Part shown: positions 1 through 9,096 of the stretch, piece by piece
Position numbering within the stretch: position 1 is the first letter of the stretch
Layout: the number at the start of each line of letters is the position of its first letter
Source of the DNA: Rathayibacter sp. VKM Ac-2804
GTDB lineage: Bacteria; Actinomycetota; Actinomycetes; Actinomycetales; Microbacteriaceae
Direction: 5' to 3'
Assembly: GCF_009866655.1 (NCBI RefSeq)
Contig: NZ_CP047420.1
Location: 1,240,001-1,304,000 of the forward strand
DNA: 64,000 bases
The notes under the pieces: model-generated
Told to the model about the DNA's origin: nothing
The model's input: the letters and a program-made list of their open reading frames with translations, nothing else
Database searches by the model: none
Made by a program: the position numbers and the translations under genes

Positions 1-963
1 CCCGTGGCCGTCCGCCCCGTGCTGCTGGACGCGCCCTACGAGGTCTCGGGCTCCGGCTCGACCGGCTCGACGAGCGTCGAGATCGTCCCCGGCATCGACG
101 GCGCGCTGCCGCTGACGCCGAGCGGTCTCGCGGTGGGAGTCCTCGCCGAGGACGCGACCGCGGCCGACGGCCACACGGGCACGCTGCCGGAGGGCGAGAC
201 GTTCGAGACGACCGTCGAGGTCCCCGAGGGCACCGAGTTCGCCCGGTTCGACCTCGACTCGCTCGACGACACCGCCGACCTCGACCTGACGGTCTCGCAG
301 ATCGTCGACGGTGAGGCTGTGGCCACGGCGACCAGCGCGACGGGCTCCGCCGACGAGCGCGTCGACCTGGTCGACCCCGAGGCCGGCAGCTACCTCGTCT
401 CGGCCGACATCTACGCGGTGGGCGCGGACCCGGAGGCGACCTTCGACCTCCGGAGCTTCCTCATCGCGGCGGACGGCGGCGAGGGCTCGCTGAGCACCGC
501 TCCCGAGGCCGTCGACGCCGTCCTGGGCGAGCCGACGAGCTACTCCGTCTCCTGGACGGGCCTCGCCGGCCCGGCGCAGTACCTCGGCAGCATCGCCTAC
601 GCCGACTCGGGTCTCGCGACCCTCGTCAGCGTGGACGTCACCGAGGCGTCGACGCCGGTGCCGACGGCGACGCCCACCGCCGGACCGACGGCCGAGCCGA
701 CCGCGACGCCGACGGCGGGACCGACGGCGACGCCGGCTCCGACCGGCACGCCGACCGCCGGACCGACCGCGCCTCCCGCGCCGACCTCGACGCCCACCGC
801 CGGACCGGGCGCGCCCGGCCACGGCTCGGGCGGCCTGCCCTCCACCGGCTTCGGCGGCGGACTGCTCGGCGCCGGCGCCCTGGCGCTGATCGGCGCCGGA
901 GCGGTGCTGACGGGACTGCGCCGCCGCGCGGCCGCGCAGCGTGAGGCGGGCGCCGCGGAGTAG
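1..963 (+). CDS. Secreted subtilase, C-terminal part only (start lies before the window)
   Basis: The frame is open from base 1, so this is the 3' end of a longer gene. It matches closely the C-terminal third (about residues 848-1160) of the next gene, a subtilisin-family protease, so the missing part should carry the catalytic domain. Visible parts are a beta-rich domain (to about base 640), a Pro/Thr/Ala-rich linker of repeated PTATPTAGPTA-like units (about 655-815), then a cell-wall sorting signal: LPSTG at 835-849, a hydrophobic stretch and a basic tail (LRRR). LPXTG plus membrane segment plus positive tail is the classic sortase substrate layout, so the enzyme is probably exported and wall-anchored. 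It appears to be the first member of a tandem duplication. Which peptides it cleaves is unknown. Confidence 0.85.
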   Translation, partial: PVAVRPVLLDAPYEVSGSGSTGSTSVEIVPGIDGALPLTPSGLAVGVLAEDATAADGHTGTLPEGETFETTVEVPEGTEFARFDLDSLDDTADLDLTVSQIVDGEAVATATSATGSADERVDLVDPEAGSYLVSADIYAVGADPEATFDLRSFLIAADGGEGSLSTAPEAVDAVLGEPTSYSVSWTGLAGPAQYLGSIAYADSGLATLVSVDVTEASTPVPTATPTAGPTAEPTATPTAGPTATPAPTGTPTAGPTAPPAPTSTPTAGPGAPGHGSGGLPSTGFGGGLLGAGALALIGAGAVLTGLRRRAAAQREAGAAE

Positions 964-1282
964 CCTCCGCAGCCCGTCGCGACGGCCGCTCCGCTCGCCC
1001 CTCCGGGGGCGGCGGGGCGGCCGTCCGTCGTGGTGCCGATCCCGGACGCCGTCCGGTCGACGCGTCCCGCCTCGACCGACGTTCCGCGCCGCGTCGCGGT
1101 GGCGTCCCGCGTCGTCTCCTCGTCTCCACCTCGGTCGCCGATCCCCGGCATCACGCGGAGGCGACCGGTCCTCGCGCCTTCCGTCTCCTGCCCGTGATGT
1201 GAACGACGCGTCCTGATCTAGGGTCGATCCAGTGCTGAGGATCGATCGTTTTCTCGGCGAACCCCCGAGTTAGGACTCCGGC
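964..1282. other. 319-base gap between the tandem subtilase genes
   Basis: Apart from the terminator hairpin at 981-1025 I see no gene here. The first 65 bases are nearly identical to the sequence after the second subtilase (4766-4830), so the duplicated unit included its terminator. The remaining 200 bases must hold the promoter of the second protease gene, but no convincing -35/-10 pair was found. Confidence 0.5.
981..1025 (+). terminator. Hairpin terminator after first subtilase
   Basis: GACGGCCG and CGGCCGTC bound a GC-rich imperfect stem around a CCCCTCCGGGGG centre, 18 bases after the stop codon. There is no T-run, as is usual for terminators in GC-rich actinobacteria. A close copy occurs at 4783-4827. 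Confidence 0.6.
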
Positions 1283-4200
1283 GTGCCGTTCCCTCCCTCC
1301 CCTCGTCCCCCTGTCCGCCGCCCCGGGAGGCGCCTCCTCGCGGGCCTCGCCCTGCTGGGCATCGCCGCATCCGGCACGTTCGCGGCCTCCGCGGCCTCGG
1401 CCGCCCCGAGTGCCGGAACCGGCGTCCTGACCGGCGGTCTCTCCGAGCTGCGGAGCCTCGACGACGGCCACTACGTCGTCACCCTCCTCGAGCCTCCCGC
1501 CGCGACCTACGAGGGCACCGACGCTCGCTTCGCCCGGACCGCCCCGGAATCGGGCTCGCAGCTGCAGGCCGATTCGGCGCCGGTCGAGGACTACTCCGCG
1601 CACCTCGAGCAGCGGCAGGACGACGTCGCGGCCACCGCCGACGTCGCGATCGGCTACCACTACACGGTGGCGCTCAACGGCTTCTCCGCCGAGCTCACCG
1701 GCGAGCAGGCGAGCGCGCTCGCCGGCCGCACGGACGTGGCACAGGTCCAGAAGGTCGAGGACCTCACGCTCGACCGCGCTGCCGAGACCTCACGGGCCGG
1801 CGCGATCGCGAAGGCCTCGGAGATCGCTCGGGCGGCCGCGATCGCGCAGGCCGCCGGAGCGGGGTCGCCTGTCCCCGACACCGGTCAGGAGTCGTCGACG
1901 AGCTTCCTCGGCCTCGAGGGGCCGGACGGGGTCTGGAGCGCCGTCGGCGGCCCCGGCCGGGCGGGCGAGGGCGTCGTCGTCGGCGTCATCGACTCCGGCA
2001 TCGCCCCCGAGAACCCGTCGTTCGCGGGCGCACGGCTGGCGAGCGCCCCCGGTTCCGCCCCCTCCACCGACGGCACGACGATCGCCTTCGCGAAGTCCGA
2101 CGGCAGCACCTTCACCGGCTCCTGCTCGCCCGGCCTCGCCGCGTCCGAGCAGTGGGACAGCGGTGAGTGCAACCAGAAGCTCATCGGCGCCCGCTGGTTC
2201 CTCGGCGAGAAGCAGAAGGCGGGCTCGACCGACAATCCCGAGTACCGCTCGCCGCGCGACGCGGACGGCCACGGCTCGCACACCGCGAGCACGGCGGCCG
2301 GCGACGCCGACGTCGCAGCGTCGGTGGACGGCTACGACTACGGCACCGTCTCCGGTGTCGCGCCGGCCGCGAAGGTGGCCGCCTACAAGGTCTGCTGGAA
2401 CGGCGATGTGAACGGCACCGACAAGGACGACTTCTGCTCGGGAGCGGGGATCATCGCCGCCATCGACGCGGCGGTGAAGGACGGCGTCGACGTGATCAAC
2501 TTCTCGATCGGCGGCGGCTCGGCCACGTCGACGCTGACCGCGATCGACCAGGCCTTCCTGAACGCCGCGGCCGCGGGTGTCTTCGTGGCCGCCTCCGCCG
2601 GCAACTCGGGCCCCGACGCCTCGACCCTCGACCACGCGTCGCCGTGGTACACGACGGTCGCCGCCTCGTCGATCCCGACCCACACGGCCACCGCCACCCT
2701 CGGCGACGGCCGGGCCTTCGTCGGCGGATCGGTCTCCGTGCATCGCGACGTGACCGGCCCGCTGGTGACCAGCGCGGCCGTCGCTGTCACCGGAGCGGAG
2801 GATCCCGAGGTCTGCGCCGCCGGCGCCCTCGACCCGGCGAAGGTCGCGGGCAGGATCGTCGCCTGCACGGCCGGCACGACCAGTCGCGTCTCCAAATCGG
2901 CCGAGGTGGAGCGGGCGGGGGGCATCGGCATGCTGCTGCTGAACCCGTTCCCGAACGCCTTGCACGTCGACGACCACTCGGTCCCGTCGATCCAGATCGA
3001 CTCGCAGGCCTACGACGCGATCACGGCCTACGCCGGCACGGTCGGCGCGACGGCGACTCTGTCGGAAGGCGACTCGACCGGTGTCGGCATCCCGGTGCCT
3101 CAGGTCGCGGGCTTCTCCTCGCGCGGTCCGGCCGAGGCGGACGGCGCGGACGTGCTCAAGCCCGACCTCACGGCCCCTGGCGTCGCGATCCTCGCCGACA
3201 GCTTCAACGCCGAGGGCGACGACCCCGCCTTCGCGTTCGAGTCCGGCACGTCGATGTCGTCGCCGCACGTCGCGGGACTCGCCGCCCTGATCCTCGGCGT
3301 CACGCCGACGGCGTCGCCGTCGGTGGTGAAGTCGGCCATGATGACGACCGCGTACGACAGCGTCGACCAGTCGGGCGATGCGTCCGAGGACGTCTTCGCG
3401 CAGGGTGCCGGACACGTCGACCCGACGGCGTTCCTCGACCCCGGTCTGGTCTACGAGAGCGGCACGAGCGACTGGGTCGCGTTCCTCAAGGGCGCCGGCT
3501 ACGTCTTCGCCGACCCCGGGCTGAACGCGGTCGACGCGATCGACCCGTCGGATCTGAACCAGGCGTCGATCGCGATCGGCGCTCTGGCCGGGGCGCAGAC
3601 GGTCACTCGCACGGTGACCTCGACGGAGGCGGGCAGCTACAGCGCCGCCCTCGACATCCCGGGGATCGACGCCGTCGTCTCGCCGTCGATCCTCTCCTTC
3701 ACGGGAGCGGGCCAGACCGCGGAGTACACGGTGACCTTCACGAGGACCGACGCCGAGCTCGCCGAGTTCGCGACCGGCTACCTCACCTGGTCGAGCACCG
3801 AGCACGAGGTCCGCAGCCCGGTCGCCGTGCGCCCGGTGCTGCTGGACGCGCCCTACGAGGTCTCGGGCTCCGGCTCGACCGGCTCCGCGAGCGTCACCGT
3901 CACGCCCGGCGTCGGCGACCCTCTGCCGCTGATGCCGAGCGGGCTCGTGGCAGGAGTGCTCGCCCAGGACGCATCCTCCTCGGGCGGTCACACCGGCACC
4001 CTGTCGGGCAGAGCGTCGTTCTCGACGACCGTCGAGGTCCCCGCGGGCACCGACTTCGCCCGCTTCGATCTCGACTCGCTCGATCAGACCGCCGATCTCG
4101 ACCTCACGGTCTCGCTGCTCGCCGACGGGAAGCCGGTCAGGACGGCGTCCGGCCTCACTCCCGCCGCCGACGAGCGGGTCGACCTCGCCGTCCCGGAGGC

Positions 4201-4765
4201 GGGCCGCTACCGGGTCACCGTGATCGCCGCGGGAGCGGGAGCCGGGCCGGAGGTCGCCTTTGACCTCCGCAGCTTCCTCGTCGCCGCCGAGGGCGGCGTC
4301 GGATCGCTCCGCACCGCGCCGACGGTGATCGCCGCCGCTCCGGGCAGGCCGACGGACTACTCCGTCTCCTGGAGCGGTCTCGCCGGTCCCGGCACGTACC
4401 TCGGGCGGATCGCCTACGGCGACTCGGCACGCGCGACGCTCATCAGCATCGACGTGGCGAGCGCGCCCGCCCCCACGCCCGCCCCCACGGGGGCGCCGGC
4501 TCCCGAGCCGACCCCGACCGGGGCGCTGGTGCCTGCGCAGCCGGCGCCGCCCGCGGTCCCGGGCTCCGGACGGGCGCCGGAGCCCGCACCGGCCTCCCTC
4601 GCCGCATCGGGCTCGCCCGCGCGCGGCTCGGGCGGGCTGGCCTCGACCGGCTTCGACGGCGGCCTGCCAGGAGCGTGCGCTCTGGCGCTGATCGGCGCGG
4701 GAGCGGTCTTCACCGGCCTGCGTCGCCGGGGACGCGCGCAGCGTGCGGCGGGTGCGGCGGAGTAG
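1283..4765 (+). CDS. Secreted S8 subtilase with PA domain and LAXTG-type sorting signal
   Basis: 1160-aa serine protease of the subtilisin (S8) family. Order of parts: signal peptide (twin basic start, hydrophobic core, cleavage probably after SAASAA near residue 41); I9-type propeptide (about 55-165); catalytic domain with Asp237 (VVGVIDSG), His330 (DGHGSHT) and Ser657 (SGTSMSSPH); a PA domain inserted between His and Ser (about 495-600); Fn3-like and beta domains; a Pro/Ala linker; and a C-terminal sorting signal LASTG (1119-1123) with hydrophobic segment and RRR tail. LAXTG is the pattern known for class E sortases of high-GC actinobacteria, whereas the upstream paralogue has LPSTG. The start is GTG at 1283, which fits the signal peptide; no strong ribosome site is visible. 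Likely an extracellular, wall-linked protease; substrates unknown. Confidence 0.93.
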   Translation: MPFPPSPRPPVRRPGRRLLAGLALLGIAASGTFAASAASAAPSAGTGVLTGGLSELRSLDDGHYVVTLLEPPAATYEGTDARFARTAPESGSQLQADSAPVEDYSAHLEQRQDDVAATADVAIGYHYTVALNGFSAELTGEQASALAGRTDVAQVQKVEDLTLDRAAETSRAGAIAKASEIARAAAIAQAAGAGSPVPDTGQESSTSFLGLEGPDGVWSAVGGPGRAGEGVVVGVIDSGIAPENPSFAGARLASAPGSAPSTDGTTIAFAKSDGSTFTGSCSPGLAASEQWDSGECNQKLIGARWFLGEKQKAGSTDNPEYRSPRDADGHGSHTASTAAGDADVAASVDGYDYGTVSGVAPAAKVAAYKVCWNGDVNGTDKDDFCSGAGIIAAIDAAVKDGVDVINFSIGGGSATSTLTAIDQAFLNAAAAGVFVAASAGNSGPDASTLDHASPWYTTVAASSIPTHTATATLGDGRAFVGGSVSVHRDVTGPLVTSAAVAVTGAEDPEVCAAGALDPAKVAGRIVACTAGTTSRVSKSAEVERAGGIGMLLLNPFPNALHVDDHSVPSIQIDSQAYDAITAYAGTVGATATLSEGDSTGVGIPVPQVAGFSSRGPAEADGADVLKPDLTAPGVAILADSFNAEGDDPAFAFESGTSMSSPHVAGLAALILGVTPTASPSVVKSAMMTTAYDSVDQSGDASEDVFAQGAGHVDPTAFLDPGLVYESGTSDWVAFLKGAGYVFADPGLNAVDAIDPSDLNQASIAIGALAGAQTVTRTVTSTEAGSYSAALDIPGIDAVVSPSILSFTGAGQTAEYTVTFTRTDAELAEFATGYLTWSSTEHEVRSPVAVRPVLLDAPYEVSGSGSTGSASVTVTPGVGDPLPLMPSGLVAGVLAQDASSSGGHTGTLSGRASFSTTVEVPAGTDFARFDLDSLDQTADLDLTVSLLADGKPVRTASGLTPAADERVDLAVPEAGRYRVTVIAAGAGAGPEVAFDLRSFLVAAEGGVGSLRTAPTVIAAAPGRPTDYSVSWSGLAGPGTYLGRIAYGDSARATLISIDVASAPAPTPAPTGAPAPEPTPTGALVPAQPAPPAVPGSGRAPEPAPASLAASGSPARGSGGLASTGFDGGLPGACALALIGAGAVFTGLRRRGRAQRAAGAAE

Positions 4766-4782
4766 CCTCCGCAGCTCGTCGC

Positions 4783-4827
4783 GACGGCCGTTGCGCTCGC
4801 CCTTCCGGGGGCGGCGGGGCGGCCGTC
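4783..4827 (+). terminator. Hairpin terminator after second subtilase
   Basis: Near-copy of the hairpin at 981-1025 and at the same distance from the stop codon. It was evidently duplicated together with the protease gene. Confidence 0.6.
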
Positions 4828-4905
4828 GCTCGTCGTCGGCGCGGACCTCGATGCATCCGCTGCGCGGGCTGCTCGATCGGCACGGGTGCGCTCGTCCGCG
4901 CGTCG

Positions 4906-5283
4906 TCAGCTCAGCGCGCGGCGCCCCGAGACCACGCCGGACACCACGGCGACGACGCCGAAGACGATCGCGACGACCGGCTGGCCGAGATCGAGCCAGG
5001 CGAGGGCGGCGGCGCCCATGATCACCAGCTCGATCAGCGAGCGGCCGTAGACGTCGATCGCGAGGACGGCGCGGGGCGAGAGGAAGAGCGCCCAGAGCAG
5101 GATCGCCAGCACCGGGGCGCCCACGCCGAAGACGATGCTCCACGGCAGATCCCAGGACAGGAAGCCCCACAGCCCGAGGCTGACGAACGCGAACAGCTCG
5201 AGCACGAGGCGCAGCACGTCGTTCGGTCCGACCGAGGGATCGGTCCGTGCAGTGCCCGCTGTCGCTCGATTCACGCGGACCAT
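4906..5283 (-). CDS. YrdB/DUF2568-family small membrane protein
   Basis: 125-aa protein with four predicted membrane segments (roughly residues 23-42, 50-68, 75-95 and 98-118) and the family-like opening LRLVLELFAFVSLGLWGF. DUF2568 (YrdB-like) proteins are short four-helix membrane proteins of unknown function. It stands alone, convergent with the upstream protease gene and running the same way as purU, with about 100 bases between them. A GGATACG sequence overlaps the start and could be a -10 element of a leaderless transcript. The function is not known. Confidence 0.7.
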   Translation of the reverse strand: MVRVNRATAGTARTDPSVGPNDVLRLVLELFAFVSLGLWGFLSWDLPWSIVFGVGAPVLAILLWALFLSPRAVLAIDVYGRSLIELVIMGAAALAWLDLGQPVVAIVFGVVAVVSGVVSGRRALS

Positions 5284-5383
5284 CGTATCCGCCCGCGGCG
5301 AGTCGCCCGAGAGGGCTCGTTCTCCCGCCGGTCCAGCAGCCGTTCCGGGTGACCCGGCACCGCCCGCGGGGGCGGCGGAGGTG

Positions 5384-6307
5384 TCAGTGGAAGATGATGG
5401 TGCGCGCCCCGTCGAGCAGCACCCGGTCCTCCGCGAACCACTTCACGGCCTGGGTCAGCGTGCGGCTCTCCTCGTCCTGCCCGATCGCGACCAGCTGCGC
5501 GGGGGAGTGCGAGTGGTCGACCCGCACGACGTTCTGCTCGATGATCGGGCCCTCGTCGAGGTCGCTCGTCACGAAGTGCGCGGTCGCGCCGATCAGCTTC
5601 ACCCCGCGGGCGTGCGCCTGCTTGTAGGGGTTCGCGCCCTTGAAGCCGGGCAGGAAGGAGTGGTGGATGTTGATCGCGCGGCCGGCCAGGCGCGCGCAGA
5701 GCTCGGGGGAGAGGATCTGCATGTAGCGAGCGAGGACGACGAGCTCGACGTCGTGCTCCTCGACGACCTCGACGACGCGCTCCTCGAACGCGCGCTTGGT
5801 CTCGGGCGAGGTGACGGCGCGCGACTCGAACGGCACGCCGTAGAACCCGGCCAGGTCCTCGAGGGTCCCGTGGTTGGAGAGGATCAGCGGCACGTCGATC
5901 GCGAGCTGACCCGCGCGCTGGCGGAAGAGCAGATCGTTCACGCAGTGCCCGGCCGTCGAGGCGAGCAGCAGGGTCCGGAGCGGCCGCCCGACGACGTCCA
6001 GCCGCCAGGTCATGCCGTAGTGCTCGGTGACGGGGAGCAGCGCGGCCGCGAACTCGTCGCGGGTGACGGGCGACTGCACCTGCAGCCGCATGAAGAAGCG
6101 GCCGGTGTCGGCGCTGGAGAACTGCTGGCTCTCGGTGATGTTGCCGCGGGCCTGGACCACCGCTCCCGAGACCGCGTGCACGATGCCGGGGAGGTCGGGG
6201 CAGGCGAAGGTCAGCGTCCAGTGGTTGCCCGGACCGCCGTCGGAGCCGCCGATCGCCGCGGCGGCGGCGGTGCGGTCGGGAGCGGGAGCGGCGGAGTCGG
6301 TCTGCAT
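5384..6307 (-). CDS. purU: Formyltetrahydrofolate deformylase
   Basis: 307-aa enzyme that hydrolyses 10-formyl-THF to THF and formate, balancing the one-carbon pool. An N-terminal ACT-like domain (about 30-105) precedes a formyl-transferase fold with [27 protein letters not shown] (catalytic His region) and [11 protein letters not shown] (catalytic Asp). The ATG at 6307 was chosen over an upstream in-frame extension because the extension would run through the riboswitch on the other strand, and because TATCCT lies 6 nt before this ATG, a typical leaderless promoter. It diverges from glyA-folD, which act on the same folate pool, a natural grouping. Confidence 0.93.
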   Translation of the reverse strand: MQTDSAAPAPDRTAAAAAIGGSDGGPGNHWTLTFACPDLPGIVHAVSGAVVQARGNITESQQFSSADTGRFFMRLQVQSPVTRDEFAAALLPVTEHYGMTWRLDVVGRPLRTLLLASTAGHCVNDLLFRQRAGQLAIDVPLILSNHGTLEDLAGFYGVPFESRAVTSPETKRAFEERVVEVVEEHDVELVVLARYMQILSPELCARLAGRAINIHHSFLPGFKGANPYKQAHARGVKLIGATAHFVTSDLDEGPIIEQNVVRVDHSHSPAQLVAIGQDEESRTLTQAVKWFAEDRVLLDGARTIIFH

Positions 6308-6333
6308 CCGCTCAGGATATCGGCCGTCCGTTG

Positions 6334-6442
6334 CTACACTGGCCGCGTCGCGACTGGCGTTCGGATGGGTGACCATCAGGGAGCGGCACCTTTCTCCGGA
6401 GACGTCTTCCGGACACTTTTCCTGCCGCTCGCCTGGGCCGGA
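6334..6442 (+). promoter_or_regulatory. ZTP (pfl) riboswitch ahead of glyA
   Basis: The conserved landmarks of the ZTP riboswitch are present in order: GCGACTGGCG (6350-6359), a GATGG-GTGA-CCATC hairpin, AGGGAGCGGCA (6379-6389), a variable linker, then TGCCGCTCGCCTGGGC (6423-6438), whose TGCCGC pairs with the upstream GCGGCA. The CGCCTGGGC segment carries the ligand-binding loop in this class. ZTP/ZMP signals shortage of 10-formyl-THF, and this RNA is known ahead of glyA, folD and purine genes. TACACT at 6334-6339 is a likely -10 box. A second small hairpin (CGGAAC...GTTCCG, 6439-6462) follows and may belong to the expression platform. The glyA ribosome site is about 70 nt further on. Confidence 0.87.
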
Positions 6443-6521
6443 ACGGATACCGTTGTTCCGCGTGCCCGAGCGTGCCTCGTCGCCTCGCGGACGCCATCCG
6501 TCTCGCAGCCAAGGAGCGCCC

Positions 6522-7823
6522 GTGTCCTCTTCTCCCGCCCCGAGCACCGCCAGCACCGGTGTCTCCGCCTCGTTCAACGAGCCCGTCTCGGTCGTCGATC
6601 CCGAGATCGCGGCCGTCCTGCAGCAGGAGCTCGACCGCCAGCGCGGCTACCTCGAGATGATCGCGAGCGAGAACTTCGTGCCGCGCGCGATCCTCGAGTC
6701 GCAGGGCTCGGTCCTCACCAACAAGTACGCCGAGGGCTACCCGGGCCGCCGCTACTACGGCGGCTGCGAGTACGTCGACGTCGCGGAGCAGCTCGCCATC
6801 GACCGCGCCAAGGCCCTCTTCGGCGCCGAGTTCGCGAACGTGCAGCCGCACTCCGGCGCGACCGCCAACGCGGCGGCGCTCGCCGCCCTCGTCCAGCCGG
6901 GCGACACCATCCTCGGCCTCGAGCTCGCGCACGGCGGCCACCTCACCCACGGGATGAAGCTCAACTTCTCGGGCAAGCTCTACAACGCCACGGCGTACGG
7001 AGTCGACCCGCAGACCTTCCGCATCGACATGGACGCGGTCCGCGAGAAGGCCCTCGAGGTCCGCCCGCAGGTCCTCATCGCCGGCTGGTCGGCCTACCCG
7101 CGCCACCTCGACTTCGAGGCGTTCCGCGCGATCGCCGACGAGGTCGGGGCCAAGCTCTGGGTCGACATGGCCCACTTCGCCGGGCTCGTCGCCGCCGGGC
7201 TGCACCCCTCGCCCGTCCCGCACGCCGACGTCGTGACCACGACGGTGCACAAGACGCTCGCGGGCCCGCGCTCCGGCCTGATCCTCGCGAAGCAGGAGTA
7301 CGCCAAGAAGCTCAACTCGGCCGTCTTCCCGGGCCAGCAGGGCGGTCCGCTCATGCACGTCATCGCCGCCAAGGCGACCGCGTTCAAGCTCGCGGGCGAG
7401 CAGGAGTTCGCCGACCGCCAGGCGCGCACCATCCGCGGCGCGCAGATCCTCGCCGAGCGCCTCACGGCCGCCGACTCGAAGGCCGAGGGCATCGACGTGC
7501 TCACCGGCGGCACCGACGTGCACCTCGTCCTCGCCGACCTGCGGAACTCGCCGCTGGACGGCAAGCAGGCCGAGGACCGCCTGCACGAGGTCGGCATCAC
7601 CGTGAACCGCAACGCGGTCCCGTTCGACCCCCGCCCGCCGATGGTGACCTCGGGACTGCGGATCGGCACCCCCGCCCTCGCGACCCGCGGCTTCGGCGAC
7701 ACCGAGTTCGCCGTCGTCGCCGACGTCATCGCCGAGGCGCTCAAGCCCTCGGCCGACCTCGAGGCGCTGCGCGCGCGCGTCAAGGGGCTCACGGACGACT
7801 TCCCGCTCTACCCCGGGCTGTAG
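6522..7823 (+). CDS. glyA: Serine hydroxymethyltransferase
   Basis: 433-aa PLP enzyme converting serine and THF to glycine and 5,10-methylene-THF. Recognisable motifs are [27 protein letters not shown], the substrate/PLP region [10 protein letters not shown], and [14 protein letters not shown] with the PLP lysine at Lys244. The start is GTG at 6522, six bases after AAGGAG (6511-6516); the open frame extends upstream only by running through the riboswitch. It is probably co-transcribed with folD 124 bases downstream, so the ZTP riboswitch would control both steps of one-carbon supply. Confidence 0.96.
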   Translation: MSSSPAPSTASTGVSASFNEPVSVVDPEIAAVLQQELDRQRGYLEMIASENFVPRAILESQGSVLTNKYAEGYPGRRYYGGCEYVDVAEQLAIDRAKALFGAEFANVQPHSGATANAAALAALVQPGDTILGLELAHGGHLTHGMKLNFSGKLYNATAYGVDPQTFRIDMDAVREKALEVRPQVLIAGWSAYPRHLDFEAFRAIADEVGAKLWVDMAHFAGLVAAGLHPSPVPHADVVTTTVHKTLAGPRSGLILAKQEYAKKLNSAVFPGQQGGPLMHVIAAKATAFKLAGEQEFADRQARTIRGAQILAERLTAADSKAEGIDVLTGGTDVHLVLADLRNSPLDGKQAEDRLHEVGITVNRNAVPFDPRPPMVTSGLRIGTPALATRGFGDTEFAVVADVIAEALKPSADLEALRARVKGLTDDFPLYPGL

Positions 7824-7860
7824 GGCGCAGCGCCCCTCCGGGCACCACCCGCGCTCGGCA

Positions 7861-7892
7861 GGGTCCGGGGCGCCGAGCGCGCCCCCGGACCC
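7861..7892 (+). other. Stable hairpin between glyA and folD
   Basis: GGGTCCGGGGCGC pairs almost perfectly with GCGCCCCCGGACCC across a short loop. It may attenuate transcription between the two genes or protect the glyA mRNA end. folD has its own ribosome site (GAGGAG, about 7936), so full termination is not required by the sequence. Confidence 0.5.
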
Positions 7893-7947
7893 CGCCGGCG
7901 CCACCGCAGGACAGGCGCGGGAGCGCCGACGAACGAGGAGTTCCACG

Positions 7948-8829
7948 ATGACGGCACAGGTACTCGACGGCGTCGCGACCGCCGCGACGGTCAAGGCGGA
8001 GATCGCCGAGCGCGTGGCGGCGCTGCGCGAGAAGGGCGTCGTGCCCGGCCTCGGCACGCTGCTGGTCGGCGACGACCCCGCCTCGCGCTCCTACGTCGCG
8101 GGCAAGCACCGCGACTGCGCCGAGGTGGGGATCGAGTCGATCCGCGTCGACCTGCCCGCCACTGCGTCCGCCGAGGACATCCGGGCGGCCATCCGGCAGC
8201 TCAACGAGTCGGACTCGGTGACCGGCTACATCATTCAGCTCCCGCTGCCGAAGGGCATCGACGAGAACGCGATGCTCGAGCTGATGGACCCGGACAAGGA
8301 CGCCGACGGGCTGCACCCGACCAACCTGGGGCGGCTCGTGCTCGGCGTCGAGGGAGAGCTCGACAGCCCGCTGCCGTGCACGCCGAACGGCATCGTCGAG
8401 ATGCTGAAGCGCCACGACATCCCGATCTCGGGGAAGCACGTCGTCGTGGTCGGCCGCGGGCTCACGGTCGGCCGCCCGCTCGGGCTGCTGCTGACCCGCA
8501 AGGGACTCGACGCGACGGTCACGCTGACCCACTCGCGCACCGCGGATCTCGCGGCGGAGGTGCGCCGGGCGGACATCGTGGTGGCGGCCGTGGGCGTGCC
8601 CGGACTGATCGCGGGGGACTGGGTGAAGCCGGGGGCGGCCGTGCTCGACGTGGGGATCACGCGGGTCGAGAACCCGGAGACGGGGAAGGCGAAGCTGACG
8701 GGCGACGTCGCTCCGGAGGTGGCCGAGGTCGCGGGCTGGCTGTCGCCGGTGCCCGGCGGGGTCGGGCCGATGACGCGGGCGATGCTGATCCACAACGTGG
8801 TGGGGGCGGCGGAGCGGGCTCTGCGCTAG
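7948..8829 (+). CDS. folD: Methylene-THF dehydrogenase / methenyl-THF cyclohydrolase
   Basis: 293-aa bifunctional enzyme making 10-formyl-THF from 5,10-methylene-THF. Catalytic-domain motif [10 protein letters not shown] carries the conserved lysine (Lys53); [10 protein letters not shown] and [12 protein letters not shown] follow; the NADP-binding part has [14 protein letters not shown] and the C-terminal [14 protein letters not shown] signature. Length is normal for the family. It lies downstream of glyA on the same strand. The convergent gap after it is filled with palindromic repeats. Confidence 0.96.
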   Translation: MTAQVLDGVATAATVKAEIAERVAALREKGVVPGLGTLLVGDDPASRSYVAGKHRDCAEVGIESIRVDLPATASAEDIRAAIRQLNESDSVTGYIIQLPLPKGIDENAMLELMDPDKDADGLHPTNLGRLVLGVEGELDSPLPCTPNGIVEMLKRHDIPISGKHVVVVGRGLTVGRPLGLLLTRKGLDATVTLTHSRTADLAAEVRRADIVVAAVGVPGLIAGDWVKPGAAVLDVGITRVENPETGKAKLTGDVAPEVAEVAGWLSPVPGGVGPMTRAMLIHNVVGAAERALR

Positions 8830-8876
8830 CTCGATCTCCGGGGGTTCCTGCTTGCTGCCGCTGTTCTGACGGGGGA

Positions 8877-8967
8877 GGGGCGCGGTGCCTCGTCGCGGCT
8901 CCTTCCCGCGCGCCTTCGGCGCGCCCGCCAGACCCGAGCCAGGAGCCGCGACGAGACACCGCGCCCC
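8877..8967. repeat. Long inverted repeat (27-bp arms, one mismatch)
   Basis: Arms 8877-8903 and 8941-8967 are reverse complements with a single mismatch. The 37-base loop holds a second, perfect small palindrome (GCGCGCCTTCGGCGCGC, 8908-8924). It lies between convergent folD and pxpC, where it could act as a two-way terminator, but it is larger than needed and its right arm merges with the array that follows. Confidence 0.8.
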
Positions 8968-9078
8968 TCCGGGGCGACGGACGGGAGAGACCGCGCCCCT
9001 CGGGGGCGACGGACGGGGATACCGCGCACCTTCGGTGCGGCGGATGGGAGAGACCCCGCCCCTTTCGGGGCGAAGGAG
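8958..9078. repeat. Four tandem 31-32 bp hairpin units
   Basis: Units begin at 8958, 8990, 9021 and 9053. Each starts ACCGCGC or ACCCCGC, contains a small stem-loop (for example GCGCCCCTCCGGGGCG) and ends GACGGACGGG-like. In the third unit the stem has changed to GCGCACC/GGTGCG: two changes that keep pairing, so the hairpin itself seems to be conserved. Confidence 0.75.
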
Positions 9079-9096
9079 AACCGGGCGGGGCGGCGG

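Noticed and set aside
1790..5170. Very long open frame on the minus strand opposite the subtilase
   Set aside because: In DNA this rich in G+C the antisense of a gene is often free of stops. It has an Arg-rich, repetitive composition and lies over a clear protease gene, so it is a shadow.
5384..6577. Longer start for purU (397 aa)
   Set aside because: The extra 90 residues would be read antisense through the ZTP riboswitch and are unlike PurU; the ATG at 6307 has a -10 box at the leaderless spacing.
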